Shown here in pieces: positions 33,891-43,793 of a stretch of DNA of 64,000 nt. The DNA comes from Rhizobium sp. 16-488-2b (GTDB lineage: Bacteria > Pseudomonadota > Alphaproteobacteria > Rhizobiales > Rhizobiaceae). The stretch is from NCBI RefSeq assembly GCF_017741815.1, contig NZ_JAGHMF010000017.1, positions 62,001 through 126,000 of the forward strand, in the 5' to 3' direction. The position numbers were made by a program, and so were the translations under genes. A model generated the notes under the pieces. It had not been told where the DNA came from. It did not search any database and saw only the letters and a list, made by a program, of their open reading frames with translations. The first letter of the stretch is position 1. Each line of letters opens with the position of its first letter.

Positions 33891-35738
33891 CTACCTAGCA
33901 TAGGCGGTGCGCCACATAGGCTTGGCCTTGAAGCTGAACCAATGGCGCTGGTCCTGCCCGTTCAGCACCGCGATCACAGGCGTACCGCCGCCGACATTCC
34001 CCTTCAGCGCGGTCACAGCCTTTCGCGCGACGTTCTGCGGCGTCCGCGCCCAGCGAACCACGAAGAGCGCGACATCGCAGAGTCTCGCCAGATAGAGCGC
34101 ATCCACCGCCGCCTCGACCGGCGGCGTGTCGATGACGACGTAGTCGAAATGCAGCCTTGCCCGCGTCAGAAGCGCCCGCACCCGCGCGCTCATCAGCAGC
34201 TCATCGGTCGCAAATTCCGCCGGCCGCGCGCCCAGAATGACGGAGAGGTTCGTGGCATGATCGACTGCCACCATGCTGGCGAGCCCAGGATCGGCCTCGC
34301 CGCGCAGCAGATTGACGAAAGCGGGTGTCGGCTCGCGATCGACGTGGCGGTGAATGCTGGGCTTCCTGAGGTCGCAATCGATGAGGAGCGTACGCTTTCC
34401 GGCAAGCGCATAGGTCCGAGCCAGCGCGGTAGCGAGCGTCGATTTCCCCTCGCCCGGAAGGCTGGAGGACACCATGATCACGATGCCTTCCTCGCGGGTA
34501 TCCTCCGTCACGGGATGCCGGTTGAGAAGCGCTTGTTCGACCGAGACCCGGATCCGCCGGATGGACTCCGAAAAGACCGAGAGCGGCGCCGTCATGATCC
34601 GGTCGGAGAGCCCGCGCCCATGCGGCCGCTCCAGCTCGCCACCCTCCTCATGCGGCACCACCGATGCCAGCTGGATGTTCAGCACCGCCTCGACCTGGTC
34701 CTCCCCGGTAAATCCGCCAACAAAGAACTCCCGCAGAAAACCCGCCCCGATACCGAACCCAAGCGCGACGAGGCTCATGACGGCGAGGACAGCAGCAACC
34801 CTCGGATAGGATGGCTCGATCGGCGGCAAGGCCTCCGAAATCACCCGACTGTCAGCCAGTTGCAGGCTGGCCTGCGCCTCGAAATCCTGCAATCGGGTGA
34901 GCAGGTTCTGATATTGCGCCCGCGCAATCTCAGCCGATTGCTGCAGGCTGTAGAACTGCGTCAATGTCTCGGAGGGGGCTGGCGGCTGCGGCGTGCTTGT
35001 CGGTAGCGTGGCCGCTCGATTGAGCTGCGCATCGGCGACGCGCAGGCCGATATTGGCGTTCGTGAAGGCATCGCGCATCCCGGCATTGGCGGCAAGGAAG
35101 GCATCCAGCAGCCCCTCGTGGCTCGCAAGGCTGTCCTTGGCAGCACTCACCCGGGCCTGCAGGCTGTTGCGGGACGCGATCGTGCCCGCCACCTTGGCGT
35201 CGATCTGATGCCTGATGTAAACCGACGCCACGCGATTGGCGAGAAGCGCGGCCTTCGCGGCATCCTCGGATGTGACGCCAATGGTGATCAGATAGGTTAG
35301 CCCCTCGCGACGAACGCGGACAGCCTCCTTGAACGAGGCCAGCGTCTCGCGCTCGGCGTCATCCGTGGTGTGAGAGGATGCGCCACCGAAGCGAACCAAG
35401 ATGCCCGTAAGATAGCCGGATCGCGGCGCGAATTCCGGGTCATCGGCCAGCTTGCCCTCGCGCACGACATCGAGAAGCACCGCATCGGACTGCGCAATCC
35501 GCACCTCCCCCTCGACGCGCGCGTTATCGGAAGCACTGGCAATTGCCGCGCTATCAGGCGCCAGCAGATTCTTGGCGCTGGTATCGACCACGACAAGCGC
35601 CTGCGCCGTATAGCGCGGCGTCAATACCGTCAGGACGATGGCGATCAAAGAAAGAATAGCTGCGGCGGTGGCCAAGACCACCCATATCTGGCGACGGAGA
35701 AGGCCTGAAATCATCCTGAGGTCGGCAATATCGCTCAT
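33891..35738 (-). CDS. Wzc/ExoP-like polysaccharide co-polymerase with ATPase domain
   Basis: 615 aa. N-terminal Wzz-type chain-length domain with a membrane helix at about 20-40 (WVVLATAAAILSLIAIVL) and periplasmic coiled coil, second helix near 320 (VLAVMSLVALGFGIGAGFL), then a cytoplasmic BY-kinase-like ATPase: Walker A SSLPGEGKSTLATALA, Walker A' TLLIDCDLRKPSIHR, Walker B YVVIDTPPV. The C-terminus ends SFKAKPMWRTAYAR with a single tyrosine, not the Tyr cluster of classic autokinases. No Wza-like outer-membrane gene is in the window. It lies 220 bases upstream of the glycosyltransferase on the same strand. Confidence 0.9.
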   Translation of the reverse strand: MSDIADLRMISGLLRRQIWVVLATAAAILSLIAIVLTVLTPRYTAQALVVVDTSAKNLLAPDSAAIASASDNARVEGEVRIAQSDAVLLDVVREGKLADDPEFAPRSGYLTGILVRFGGASSHTTDDAERETLASFKEAVRVRREGLTYLITIGVTSEDAAKAALLANRVASVYIRHQIDAKVAGTIASRNSLQARVSAAKDSLASHEGLLDAFLAANAGMRDAFTNANIGLRVADAQLNRAATLPTSTPQPPAPSETLTQFYSLQQSAEIARAQYQNLLTRLQDFEAQASLQLADSRVISEALPPIEPSYPRVAAVLAVMSLVALGFGIGAGFLREFFVGGFTGEDQVEAVLNIQLASVVPHEEGGELERPHGRGLSDRIMTAPLSVFSESIRRIRVSVEQALLNRHPVTEDTREEGIVIMVSSSLPGEGKSTLATALARTYALAGKRTLLIDCDLRKPSIHRHVDREPTPAFVNLLRGEADPGLASMVAVDHATNLSVILGARPAEFATDELLMSARVRALLTRARLHFDYVVIDTPPVEAAVDALYLARLCDVALFVVRWARTPQNVARKAVTALKGNVGGGTPVIAVLNGQDQRHWFSFKAKPMWRTAYAR

Positions 35739-35892
35739 ACGAATGCATATCCTCGGAAAATGAGATCCTATACCCGCTCCAGTATCAATGATTAAAAGTT
35801 ACCACATAAGATTGAAGGCATGACCCTAGATCAAAGTGGTAGTGCGCAGGAAGCCGTCGGGCAGACCGCGAACGGCCTGCCCGACGAATGCT

Positions 35893-36501
35893 TTATTTAT
35901 ATGGCTCGAAGAGCGCCTTGATCGCATCGACCTCATTCGGCCGGATCTCGTGTCCGCCGGGATGCCATACGGTCGTCACGTCAGTGTTCTGGCGCTCGTA
36001 GTAATCGGCCAGCGCCTTGGTGACCGGCACGGGGCTGATCGGATCGCGCTCGCCGGCGGTGATCAGCACCTTGCGACCCGCCAGACCTGCGTTTTCCTTC
36101 GGCTGGAAGGGAATGAGCGGATGCATCAGCGCCGACGCATCGAACACCCCTTTCTCGATCAGCACGTTGGCGAGAATGTTGGCGCCGTTCGAAAAGCCCA
36201 GCCCGAGGATTGCCGAAGCCTGGTGCTCCCTTGCGAGCTCGCTGACGTATTCAGCCATCTTGTCGGTCGCCCGCGCCAGATCGGCCATGTCGTAAACGCC
36301 CTCGCCGGTGCGCTTGAAGAAGCGCGCGGCGCCGTATTCCGAGACGTCGCCACGCGGCGAGACGATAGTTGCCTCAGGCAGAAGCTGCCGCGCGAAGTCG
36401 AAGAACTGGTTCTCGTCTCCGCCCGTACCGTGCAGTGTGAAAAGAATAGGCTTGCCTGCGGCACCGGCATGCAGCCGGTGCACATATCCATGATCGGTCA
36501 T
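35893..36501 (-). CDS. MhqD-like carboxylesterase / phospholipase family hydrolase
   Basis: 202-aa alpha/beta hydrolase with nucleophile elbow GLGFSNGANIL, oxyanion region LFTLHGTGGDENQFF and C-terminal acid/His regions (GERDPISPVP; HPGGHEIRPNE). Resembles MhqD, whose gene accompanies mhqO in quinone/electrophile stress operons. It lies 15 bases downstream of the mhqO-like gene, so the two form an operon here too. Confidence 0.87.
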   Translation of the reverse strand: MTDHGYVHRLHAGAAGKPILFTLHGTGGDENQFFDFARQLLPEATIVSPRGDVSEYGAARFFKRTGEGVYDMADLARATDKMAEYVSELAREHQASAILGLGFSNGANILANVLIEKGVFDASALMHPLIPFQPKENAGLAGRKVLITAGERDPISPVPVTKALADYYERQNTDVTTVWHPGGHEIRPNEVDAIKALFEPYK

Positions 36502-36516
36502 ATCGATGTCCTTAGC

Positions 36517-37449
36517 TTATGCTTCCAGCGGTTCGAGGTGCTGTTCCAGCAGCGAGCGCAGATGCTCGTGCTGCGTCGGCAGCTTCAGCGCTTCGCCGAG
36601 ATGCGCCGTATCCTCGTCCCGGTCGAAGCCCGGTTCATTGGTGGCGATTTCAAACAGCACGCCGCCCGGCGTGCGGAAATAGATCGCCCAGAAGTAATCG
36701 CGGTCGATAACTGGCGTCACCTGGTATCCGGTGTCCATCAGGGCCTTGCGGACCTCCAGCTGCTTCGCGCGGTTTTCGACGGCGAAAGCGACGTGATGCA
36801 CCGAGCCCGCGCCCGGAAGCGCCCGCGAGATGTTCGGCATCGTCTCGAGATCGATCAGGTGCGCGCCGTTGCCGCCAGGAATGGTCAAGCGCTTGACGCC
36901 GTCGCGTTCGTCCTGGACCTGGTAGCCCATGAACTTCAGCAGCTCCGATGTCGCTCCGTCGTCGCGCAGCCGCATGGCAACCGAATGGAAGCCACGGATC
37001 GCATGATCCTGATCAACGCCGCCATGCGTCCAGGGCAGACGGGTGTCGTCCTTAACTTCGACGAGCGCAAAGCCGTCACCATCGGGACCGGCAAAGTTCA
37101 GCCGCTTCTCGCCGAATGTTTCCTCGGCCTTCAGACCGGTCACATTCAACTTGGCGAGACGATCGCTCCAGAAGCCGATCGAACCCTGCGGAATGGAATA
37201 GACCGTCGTTCCGACTTCGCCGGTGCCCGGACGACCCTGCGCCATCTTCGGGAACGGGAAGTAGGTCATGATCGTGCCCGGCGCGCCGTTCTCGTCGCCA
37301 TAATAGAGGTGGTAGACATCAGGAGCGTCGAAGTTGACGGTCTTCTTGACGCGGCGCAGACCGAGCGCGTTGGTGAAGAATTGATTGTTCGTCTGGGCGT
37401 TCGCAGCCATCGACGTAACGTGGTGAAGACCCTTGATCTGGTCGAGCAT
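36517..37449 (-). CDS. MhqO-like ring-cleaving dioxygenase (VOC superfamily)
   Basis: 310 aa with two vicinal-oxygen-chelate halves: GLHHVTSMAANAQTNNQFF, then GFHSVAMRLRDDGATSELL and SVHHVAFAVENRAKQLEVR, plus GGVLFEIATNEPGFDRDED. Metal ligands His (HHV, HHVAF) and Glu (LFEIATN) are visible. MhqO-type proteins degrade hydroquinone-like compounds. A 7-bp inverted repeat (GCCCGCC-T-GGCGGGC, 37466-37480) lies 16 bases upstream of the ATG and may be an operator. No MhqR-type MarR gene is adjacent. Confidence 0.88.
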   Translation of the reverse strand: MLDQIKGLHHVTSMAANAQTNNQFFTNALGLRRVKKTVNFDAPDVYHLYYGDENGAPGTIMTYFPFPKMAQGRPGTGEVGTTVYSIPQGSIGFWSDRLAKLNVTGLKAEETFGEKRLNFAGPDGDGFALVEVKDDTRLPWTHGGVDQDHAIRGFHSVAMRLRDDGATSELLKFMGYQVQDERDGVKRLTIPGGNGAHLIDLETMPNISRALPGAGSVHHVAFAVENRAKQLEVRKALMDTGYQVTPVIDRDYFWAIYFRTPGGVLFEIATNEPGFDRDEDTAHLGEALKLPTQHEHLRSLLEQHLEPLEA

Positions 37450-37588
37450 TTGAGACCCCTTTCTGGCCCGCCTGGCGGGCTGTTCGATGGGTCATAGATG
37501 ATCTTTATCAGCTCGTTGGAATAGTCCCACGGACCGGAACGCATTGTCTACTTTTAGTGAACGACAGCACGATGTCGTTCATCACGGG

Positions 37589-38290
37589 CTATTCATCAGC
37601 AGGATTTTCAGGAAGCTGCCAGTCGATCGGCGAACGACCATGCTCCTTAAGAAAGGCGTTGGCCTTGGAGAAATGATGGCAGCCGAAAAAGCCGTTATGC
37701 GCCGAAAGCGGCGACGGATGCGGCGATTTGAGAACGAGATGCCGGGATGTGTCGACGAACGCCGCCTTGCGCTGCGCATAGGCGCCCCACAAGATGAAGA
37801 CCACCGCATCGCACTCGTCGTTGACCTTGCGGATGACGGCATCAGTGAAGGTCTCCCACCCCTTGCCCTGATGCGACGCGGCCTGCGCCTCCTCGACCGT
37901 CAGCACGCTGTTCAAGAGCAGAACGCCCTGCCGCGCCCAATGTTCAAGAAAGCCGTGGCGCGCCGGCGTAATGCCGAGATCGGCCTGCAACTCCTTATAG
38001 ATGTTGACCAGCGACGGCGGAATTCGGATGCCCGGCTGCACGCTGAAACACAGGCCATGCGCCTGCCCCGCGCCGTGATAGGGATCCTGGCCGAGGATCA
38101 CGACCTTCACATCGTCAAGCGGTGTCAGATCAAGAGCCCTGAAATATTCTGATCCCTTAGGAAAAATCCGTTTCCCCATCTGCTTTCGCTCGATAAGGAA
38201 GCTTCTCAGCCTTTGCATGTAGGGCTGCTCGAACTCTGTGGACAAGGCGTTCTTCCAGCTGTCTTCGAGTGCGATGGTCTGTTCATTCAT
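37589..38290 (-). CDS. ung: Uracil-DNA glycosylase, family 1
   Basis: 233 aa. Catalytic water-activating motif GQDPYHG with D69, uracil-binding LNSVLTVE, and the leucine/His loop [13 protein letters not shown] are intact, so the enzyme is expected to remove uracil from DNA. Standard family length. The start at 38290 gives the usual short N-terminus before [11 protein letters not shown]. Monocistronic, divergent from the phosphomannomutase. Confidence 0.96.
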   Translation of the reverse strand: MNEQTIALEDSWKNALSTEFEQPYMQRLRSFLIERKQMGKRIFPKGSEYFRALDLTPLDDVKVVILGQDPYHGAGQAHGLCFSVQPGIRIPPSLVNIYKELQADLGITPARHGFLEHWARQGVLLLNSVLTVEEAQAASHQGKGWETFTDAVIRKVNDECDAVVFILWGAYAQRKAAFVDTSRHLVLKSPHPSPLSAHNGFFGCHHFSKANAFLKEHGRSPIDWQLPENPADE

Positions 38291-38451
38291 GCAATTGCCT
38301 CCACCAGCTCGCCAAAAACGAGCTGTAAACTTGCGTCGAAAAGGGATTTGGCGGACATTTTACCGGTCGCCGGCCATCAAAGTTTACGAACTTTGGGTAG
38401 TCTGCTTTCAAAACACGGTCGAATTCAAGCGTTGCCGAGGGCTTATTCAGA

Positions 38452-39876
38452 ATGAAATTTGGGACAAGCGGGCTTCGAGGCCTTTCCGAGGATCTGAAGG
38501 GCCGGGCATCGGCACTCTATGCGACGGCGTTTGGCCGCTATCTCCTCGAAAGCGGTCGGGCAAAGGCGGGTGACCCGATCCTTATTGGCCGCGACTTTCG
38601 CCAATCCAGCCCCGAGATATCAGCCGACTGCACCAAGGCGCTTGGCAAGCTCGGCTTCGCGATGATCGATTGCGGCACGGTGCCGACGCCGGCGCTGGCG
38701 CTATACGGCCTGCATCTCGGCGCCGCCTCGCTGATGATCACTGGCTCCCACATCCCCGCCGACCGCAACGGCATCAAATTCTATCGGCCGGATGGCGAGA
38801 TCGACAAGGCTGATGAAGCCGCGATCACAGCGGCGGCGACCGATCTCGACCGCACCGGCTTCGAATGGCCACTGAGTGACCGGCAAGCCGAGGATCGGTC
38901 GGTCGAGTGTTTCGACCTGTTCAAGAAGCGCAACGCCAGCCTGCTGTCCGCCAATGCACTTGCCGGCCTGAAGGTCGGCGTCTACCAGCACAGCACCGTC
39001 GCCCGCGATCTCATGGTCGACCTGCTCGAGCACTTCGGCGCCGAGGTCAAGGCGTTCGCGCGCTCCGAACACTTCATTCCCGTCGATACCGAAGCCGTCT
39101 CGGAAGAGACCATTGCGCTGTTGAAGCAGGCGGCAACCGACCATGGCCTCGACGCCATCGTGTCTGCCGATGGCGATGGCGACCGGCCGCTGGTGACCGA
39201 TGAAACCGGCACCCCGCTGCGCGGTGACTTGCTTGGCCTGATCGCCGCCAACTTCCTCGGCGCCAATGCCGTGGTGACACCGGTGACTTCCAACTCCGGC
39301 ATTGAAGCATCAGGATCGTTCAGCGTCATCCGCACCCGCGTCGGATCGCCCTTCGTGATATCAGGCATGCAGGAGGCGCTTGCATCGGGCAAGACCGGCG
39401 TCGTCGGCTTCGAGGCCAATGGCGGCACGCTGGTGGCGAGCGCTTTCGAGGTCAATGGCACCACGCTGCTGGCGCTGCCGACCCGCGATTGCTTCCTGCC
39501 TGTTCTGGCGACGCTGGCGCAGGCGGCCGCAAACAAGCGCCCGCTGTCGGTCGTCGCATCCGGCTACGCGCTCCCCTTCGCCGCCGCCGACCGGCTGGAG
39601 AACTTCCCGGTCGAGACCAGCGCGAAACTGATGGCGCATCTGCGCGCGAGCCCGGCCAATCTCTCCGACTTCCTGCAGCCGATTGGAGAAGTCGACAGCA
39701 CCAGCGACATCGACGGCCTGCGCGTGACGCTTGCCGACAAGCGCATCATCCACTTCCGCCCATCGGGCAATGCGCCGGAAATGCGCTGTTACGTGGAAGC
39801 GGAGGCGGAAGCTGCGGCCACCGACCTTCTCGCAGCCGGCCTCAAGCGCATCCGCGCCTGGGCAAGCGCAAACTGA
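38452..39876 (+). CDS. noeK: Phosphomannomutase (NoeK/ManB type)
   Basis: 474-aa alpha-D-phosphohexomutase interconverting mannose-6-P and mannose-1-P. N-terminal FGTSGLRG, phosphoserine loop TGSHIPADRNG with S99, metal loop SADGDGDRPLV near 240, sugar loop GFEANGG, and phosphate-binding loop RPSGNAPEMR are all present. The serine context TGSHIP differs slightly from the common TASHNP. It is 35 bases upstream of noeJ, forming a GDP-mannose unit. Symbol by analogy to rhizobial noeK-noeJ; manB is equivalent. Confidence 0.9.
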   Translation: MKFGTSGLRGLSEDLKGRASALYATAFGRYLLESGRAKAGDPILIGRDFRQSSPEISADCTKALGKLGFAMIDCGTVPTPALALYGLHLGAASLMITGSHIPADRNGIKFYRPDGEIDKADEAAITAAATDLDRTGFEWPLSDRQAEDRSVECFDLFKKRNASLLSANALAGLKVGVYQHSTVARDLMVDLLEHFGAEVKAFARSEHFIPVDTEAVSEETIALLKQAATDHGLDAIVSADGDGDRPLVTDETGTPLRGDLLGLIAANFLGANAVVTPVTSNSGIEASGSFSVIRTRVGSPFVISGMQEALASGKTGVVGFEANGGTLVASAFEVNGTTLLALPTRDCFLPVLATLAQAAANKRPLSVVASGYALPFAAADRLENFPVETSAKLMAHLRASPANLSDFLQPIGEVDSTSDIDGLRVTLADKRIIHFRPSGNAPEMRCYVEAEAEAAATDLLAAGLKRIRAWASAN

Positions 39877-39911
39877 TCAACGATTAAAGACCATTTCGAG
39901 GACACATCCAG

Positions 39912-41339
39912 ATGACGCAGAAGATCGTTCCGGTAATCATGGCAGGCGGCAAAGGCACGCGTCTCTGGCCGCTGTCGCGCGCCGCCGCCCCCAAGCAGTT
40001 CATCCGCTTCATCGGCGATACCACCCTTTTTCAGGACACGTTGCTGCGCGTCTCAGACAAGACGCTCTATGAACCGGCGATCGTCATCACCAACGAGGAA
40101 TTCCGCTTCCTGGTCGCCGAGCAGGCCCGCGAACTCGATATCTCGTTGTCGAGCATCCTTCTGGAGCCGATGGCCCGCAACACGGCCGCTGCCGTTGCTG
40201 CCGCCGGTGCGCTGGTGCGCGACCGCTTCGGCGAGAGCGCGATCATGCATGTGCTCGCCTCCGACCACGAGATCGACGCCGATCAGGTCTATTTCGACGC
40301 CGTGCGCGCAGCGATTGCCGCTGCATCCGCGGGTAAGCTCGTCACCTTCGGCATCAAGCCGACGGAACCGGCAACCGGCTATGGCTATATCGAAGGCGGC
40401 GAGGCGCTGCCGAGTGGCGCGCTGACGGTCAAGCGCTTCATCGAGAAGCCGCCGCTTGCGAAGGCCGAGGAGATGCTGGCATCGGGCGGCTTCTACTGGA
40501 ACTCCGGCATGTTCATGTTCCCGGTCGCCAAGCTGCTCAGCGAAATGACGAGCTTCGCCCCCGATGTCCTAAAGGCTGCCGGCGAAGCGGTCGCGCAAGG
40601 CGTCAAGGATCTCGACTTCATCCGCCTCGACAAGGCGGCATTCGCGCAAAGCCCCGATATCTCGATCGACTACGCGGTCATGGAAAAGACCAAGAACGCA
40701 GCCGTCGTTCCCTCGCCGTTCCAGTGGTCGGATCTCGGCAGCTGGGATGCGATCTGGAAGAGCGGCAACCCTGACGAAAAGGGCAATGTCGCCGCCGAAA
40801 ACACCACTGTCGTCAACACTCGCAACTCGCTGGTCATGACCCATGGCGTGCATCTCGCGGTCAACGGCATGGACGGCGTCGCCGTCATCGCCAGCGAGGA
40901 TGCCGTCTATGTCGGTCACCTCAAGGACAGCCAGGACGTCGGCGCGATCGTCAAGATGCTGGCCTCCAAGCCGGCGACATCAAAGCTCACCGAGACACAC
41001 CCGACCTCCTACCGTCCCTGGGGCGGCTATACCTCGATCTTCAACGGCGACCGCTTCCAGGTGAAGCGCATCTTCGTCACCCCGGGCAAGAAGCTGTCGC
41101 TGCAGAAGCACCACCACCGCTCCGAGCACTGGATCGTCGTCAAGGGCACGGCTGAGGTCACGATCGGCGAGAACGTGCAGATGCTGCGCGAAAACGAATC
41201 GGTCTACATACCCCTCGGCGAAGTCCACCGTCTGGCCAATCCGGGCAAGATCCTGCTCGAACTGATCGAAGTCCAGACGGGCTCCTACCTCGGCGAGGAC
41301 GATATCATCCGCATCGTCGACGAGTTCGGCCGCAACTGA
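39912..41339 (+). CDS. noeJ: Mannose-1-phosphate guanylyltransferase / mannose-6-phosphate isomerase
   Basis: 475-aa bifunctional ManC/AlgA-type enzyme. The N-terminal nucleotidyltransferase has VIMAGGKGTRLWPLSR and FIEKPP; the C-terminal type II PMI cupin (about 350-475) has RPWGGYTSIFNGDRFQVKRI, KLSLQKHHHRSEHWIVVKG and YIPLGEVHRLANPG with the metal histidines. It makes GDP-mannose, the substrate for the epimerase at 31-32 kb. ATG 39912 is 35 bases after noeK. Confidence 0.94.
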   Translation: MTQKIVPVIMAGGKGTRLWPLSRAAAPKQFIRFIGDTTLFQDTLLRVSDKTLYEPAIVITNEEFRFLVAEQARELDISLSSILLEPMARNTAAAVAAAGALVRDRFGESAIMHVLASDHEIDADQVYFDAVRAAIAAASAGKLVTFGIKPTEPATGYGYIEGGEALPSGALTVKRFIEKPPLAKAEEMLASGGFYWNSGMFMFPVAKLLSEMTSFAPDVLKAAGEAVAQGVKDLDFIRLDKAAFAQSPDISIDYAVMEKTKNAAVVPSPFQWSDLGSWDAIWKSGNPDEKGNVAAENTTVVNTRNSLVMTHGVHLAVNGMDGVAVIASEDAVYVGHLKDSQDVGAIVKMLASKPATSKLTETHPTSYRPWGGYTSIFNGDRFQVKRIFVTPGKKLSLQKHHHRSEHWIVVKGTAEVTIGENVQMLRENESVYIPLGEVHRLANPGKILLELIEVQTGSYLGEDDIIRIVDEFGRN

Positions 41340-41434
41340 CCTCCCGGTTGTCTTGAACTTATAAAATTACCTCTGTAACACCATCATGGCCTTGCCATCA
41401 GGCAGGGCTGTGATCGGTGTTTGAGGAAATTTCC

Positions 41435-42748
41435 ATGCGTATTGTGATGATCGGCTCGGGCTATGTCGGCCTTGTCTCGGGGGCCTGCCTCGCGGATTTC
41501 GGCCATCATATCACCTGTGTCGACAAGTCTGCGGCCAAGATCGATGCGCTCGAAGCGGGCCAAGTGCCGATCTTCGAACCCGGCCTCGACACGATCATCG
41601 CCCAGAACAGAGCCGCCGGACGCCTGGATTTCTCCAAGGATCTCGCAGCCCCCGTGGCCGCAGCCGACGTCGTCTTCATCGCGGTCGGCACGCCCTCGCG
41701 CCGTGGCGACGGTCATGCCGACCTCAGTTACGTCTACGCGGCGGCGCGTGAAATTGCCGCATCGGTCGAAGGTTTCACCGTTGTCGTCACCAAATCGACG
41801 GTCCCCGTCGGCACCGGCGACGAGCTCGAGCGCATCTTCCGCGAAGAGTTTCCCGACAAGGACATCGAGGTCGTGTCCAACCCGGAGTTCCTGCGCGAAG
41901 GTGCCGCCATCACCGACTTCAAGCGTCCCGACCGCATCGTGCTCGGCACCGAGGAGTCGCGCGCCATCGAGGTCATGCGCGAAGTCTACCGCCCGCTCTA
42001 TCTCAACGAAGCCCCGCTCTATTTCTGCGAGCGCCGCACCTCCGAGCTGATCAAGTACGCGGCCAACGCATTTCTCGCCATGAAGATCACCTTCATCAAC
42101 GAGATCGCCGATCTCTGCGAGCAGATCGGCGCCGACGTGCAGAAGGTCGCCAAGGGCATCGGCATGGACAAGCGCATCGGCGACAAGTTCCTGCATGCCG
42201 GCCCCGGCTACGGCGGCTCGTGCTTCCCCAAGGACACGCTGGCGCTGGTCAAGACCGCGCAGGATCATGACAGCCCGATGCGGCTGATCGAAACCACCGT
42301 CGCCATCAACGACAACCGCAAGCGCGCCATGGGCCGCAAGGTGGTCGCCGCCTGCGACGGCAATGTGCGCGGCAAGAAGATCGCCATCCTCGGCCTCACC
42401 TTCAAGCCGAACACCGACGACATGCGCGACGCACCCTCGATCACCATCATCCAGGCGCTGCTCGACGGCGGCGCGACGGTGCACGTCTACGATCCCGAGG
42501 GGATGGATGCGGCGAAGGAGCTGCTCGGCCCAGTCGTCTACGGCAAGGATCCCTACGAGATCGCCGAAGGCGCCGATGCGCTGGTGCTGGTCACCGAATG
42601 GGAGGAATTCCGCGCGCTCGACTTCAAGCGGCTGAAGACGCTCGTCAAGACGCCGGTGCTGGTCGATCTGCGCAACATCTATCCGATCGCCGAAGTCACG
42701 AGACACGGCTTCAGCTATTTCGCGGTCGGCAAGAAGAGCAAGGCATAA
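41435..42748 (+). CDS. rkpK: UDP-glucose 6-dehydrogenase
   Basis: 437 aa. Rossmann start [19 protein letters not shown], catalytic cysteine C263 in [16 protein letters not shown], and the C-terminal UDP-binding [16 protein letters not shown]. It oxidises UDP-glucose to UDP-glucuronate. ATG 41435 (GAGGAA seven bases upstream) is preferred to an in-frame GTG at 41417. It lies 20 bases upstream of lpsL, whose product uses its product. RkpK in Sinorhizobium supplies K-antigen and LPS sugars. Confidence 0.95.
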   Translation: MRIVMIGSGYVGLVSGACLADFGHHITCVDKSAAKIDALEAGQVPIFEPGLDTIIAQNRAAGRLDFSKDLAAPVAAADVVFIAVGTPSRRGDGHADLSYVYAAAREIAASVEGFTVVVTKSTVPVGTGDELERIFREEFPDKDIEVVSNPEFLREGAAITDFKRPDRIVLGTEESRAIEVMREVYRPLYLNEAPLYFCERRTSELIKYAANAFLAMKITFINEIADLCEQIGADVQKVAKGIGMDKRIGDKFLHAGPGYGGSCFPKDTLALVKTAQDHDSPMRLIETTVAINDNRKRAMGRKVVAACDGNVRGKKIAILGLTFKPNTDDMRDAPSITIIQALLDGGATVHVYDPEGMDAAKELLGPVVYGKDPYEIAEGADALVLVTEWEEFRALDFKRLKTLVKTPVLVDLRNIYPIAEVTRHGFSYFAVGKKSKA

Positions 42749-42767
42749 CCAACAGCAGGGCATGAGC

Positions 42768-43790
42768 ATGCGGTATTTCATCACCGGAACAGCCGGTTTC
42801 ATCGGCTTCCATCTCGCGCGCCGGCTTCTGCAGGACGGCCACGAGGTCACCGGCTTCGATGGCATGACGCATTATTACAACATCAAGCTCAAGCATATGC
42901 GCAACGCCGCCCTCGCCCAGTTTCCGGCCTTCAAGCCGGTGACGGCGATGCTGGAGGATCGCGCCGCAGTCGAACAGGCGGTCGCAGTCGCCAAGCCCGA
43001 CGTGATGATCCACCTCGCCGCCCAGGCCGGCGTGCGCTACAGCAACGAGAACCCGCAAGCTTATCTGAACTCGAACCTGATCGGCTCCTGGAATATCCTG
43101 GAGATCGCCAAGAACACCGGCGTCTCCCATCTGATGCTGGCCTCGACCTCCTCGATCTACGGCGCCAATCCGACCGTGCCCTTCCACGAGACCGACCGCG
43201 CCGACGAGCCGCTCACCTTCTACGCCGCGACCAAGAAGTCGATGGAACTGATGGCGCACAGCTACGCCCATCTCCACAAGATCCCGACCACGGCCTTCCG
43301 CTTCTTCACCGTCTACGGCCCCTGGGGCCGGCCTGATATGGCGCTCTTCAAGTTCGTCAAGAACATGCTGGAGGGCCAGCCGATCGAGATCTACGGCGAA
43401 GGCAAGATGAGCCGGGATTTCACCTATATCGACGATCTCGTGGAGGCCGTCGTGCGCCTATCGACCGTCGTCCCCGCCGAGAGCAATCGCGTCGCTGAGG
43501 AGAAGGTCGAGACGCTCTCGCGCCAGGCGCCGTTCCGCATCGTCAACATCGGCGGCGGCCAGCCGATCAGCTTGCTCGACTTCGTCGAAACGGTGGAGAA
43601 AGCCCTCGGCCATCCGGCCAAGCGCGTCATGCTGCCGATGCAGCAGGGCGACGTACCGCGCACCTATGCCAGCCCCGACCTCTTGCAGGCGCTGACCGGC
43701 TACACGCCGAGCACGTCGCTCGAACAGGGTGTGGCGGCTTTCGTGGAATGGTATCTCGAAGCGCGCGGCGAACTCGACACGGCGGCCTGA
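42768..43790 (+). CDS. lpsL: UDP-glucuronate 4-epimerase
   Basis: 340-aa extended SDR with [33 protein letters not shown], the catalytic STSSIYG and YAATKK (Tyr/Lys) and [18 protein letters not shown], the pattern of LpsL/Cap1J-type UDP-glucuronate epimerases. It yields UDP-galacturonate for LPS core or exopolysaccharide. Of two in-frame ATGs (42762, 42768) the second has CAGGG at a proper seven-base distance. Last gene of the noeK-noeJ-rkpK-lpsL series; it ends three bases before the convergent GGDEF-EAL gene stop. Confidence 0.93.
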   Translation: MRYFITGTAGFIGFHLARRLLQDGHEVTGFDGMTHYYNIKLKHMRNAALAQFPAFKPVTAMLEDRAAVEQAVAVAKPDVMIHLAAQAGVRYSNENPQAYLNSNLIGSWNILEIAKNTGVSHLMLASTSSIYGANPTVPFHETDRADEPLTFYAATKKSMELMAHSYAHLHKIPTTAFRFFTVYGPWGRPDMALFKFVKNMLEGQPIEIYGEGKMSRDFTYIDDLVEAVVRLSTVVPAESNRVAEEKVETLSRQAPFRIVNIGGGQPISLLDFVETVEKALGHPAKRVMLPMQQGDVPRTYASPDLLQALTGYTPSTSLEQGVAAFVEWYLEARGELDTAA

Positions 43791-43793
43791 TCC

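Noticed and set aside
26390..35738. Polysaccharide cluster as a recently inserted mobile island
   Set aside because: No integrase, transposase, tRNA end or flanking direct repeat found, and base composition looks similar to the neighbours by eye.
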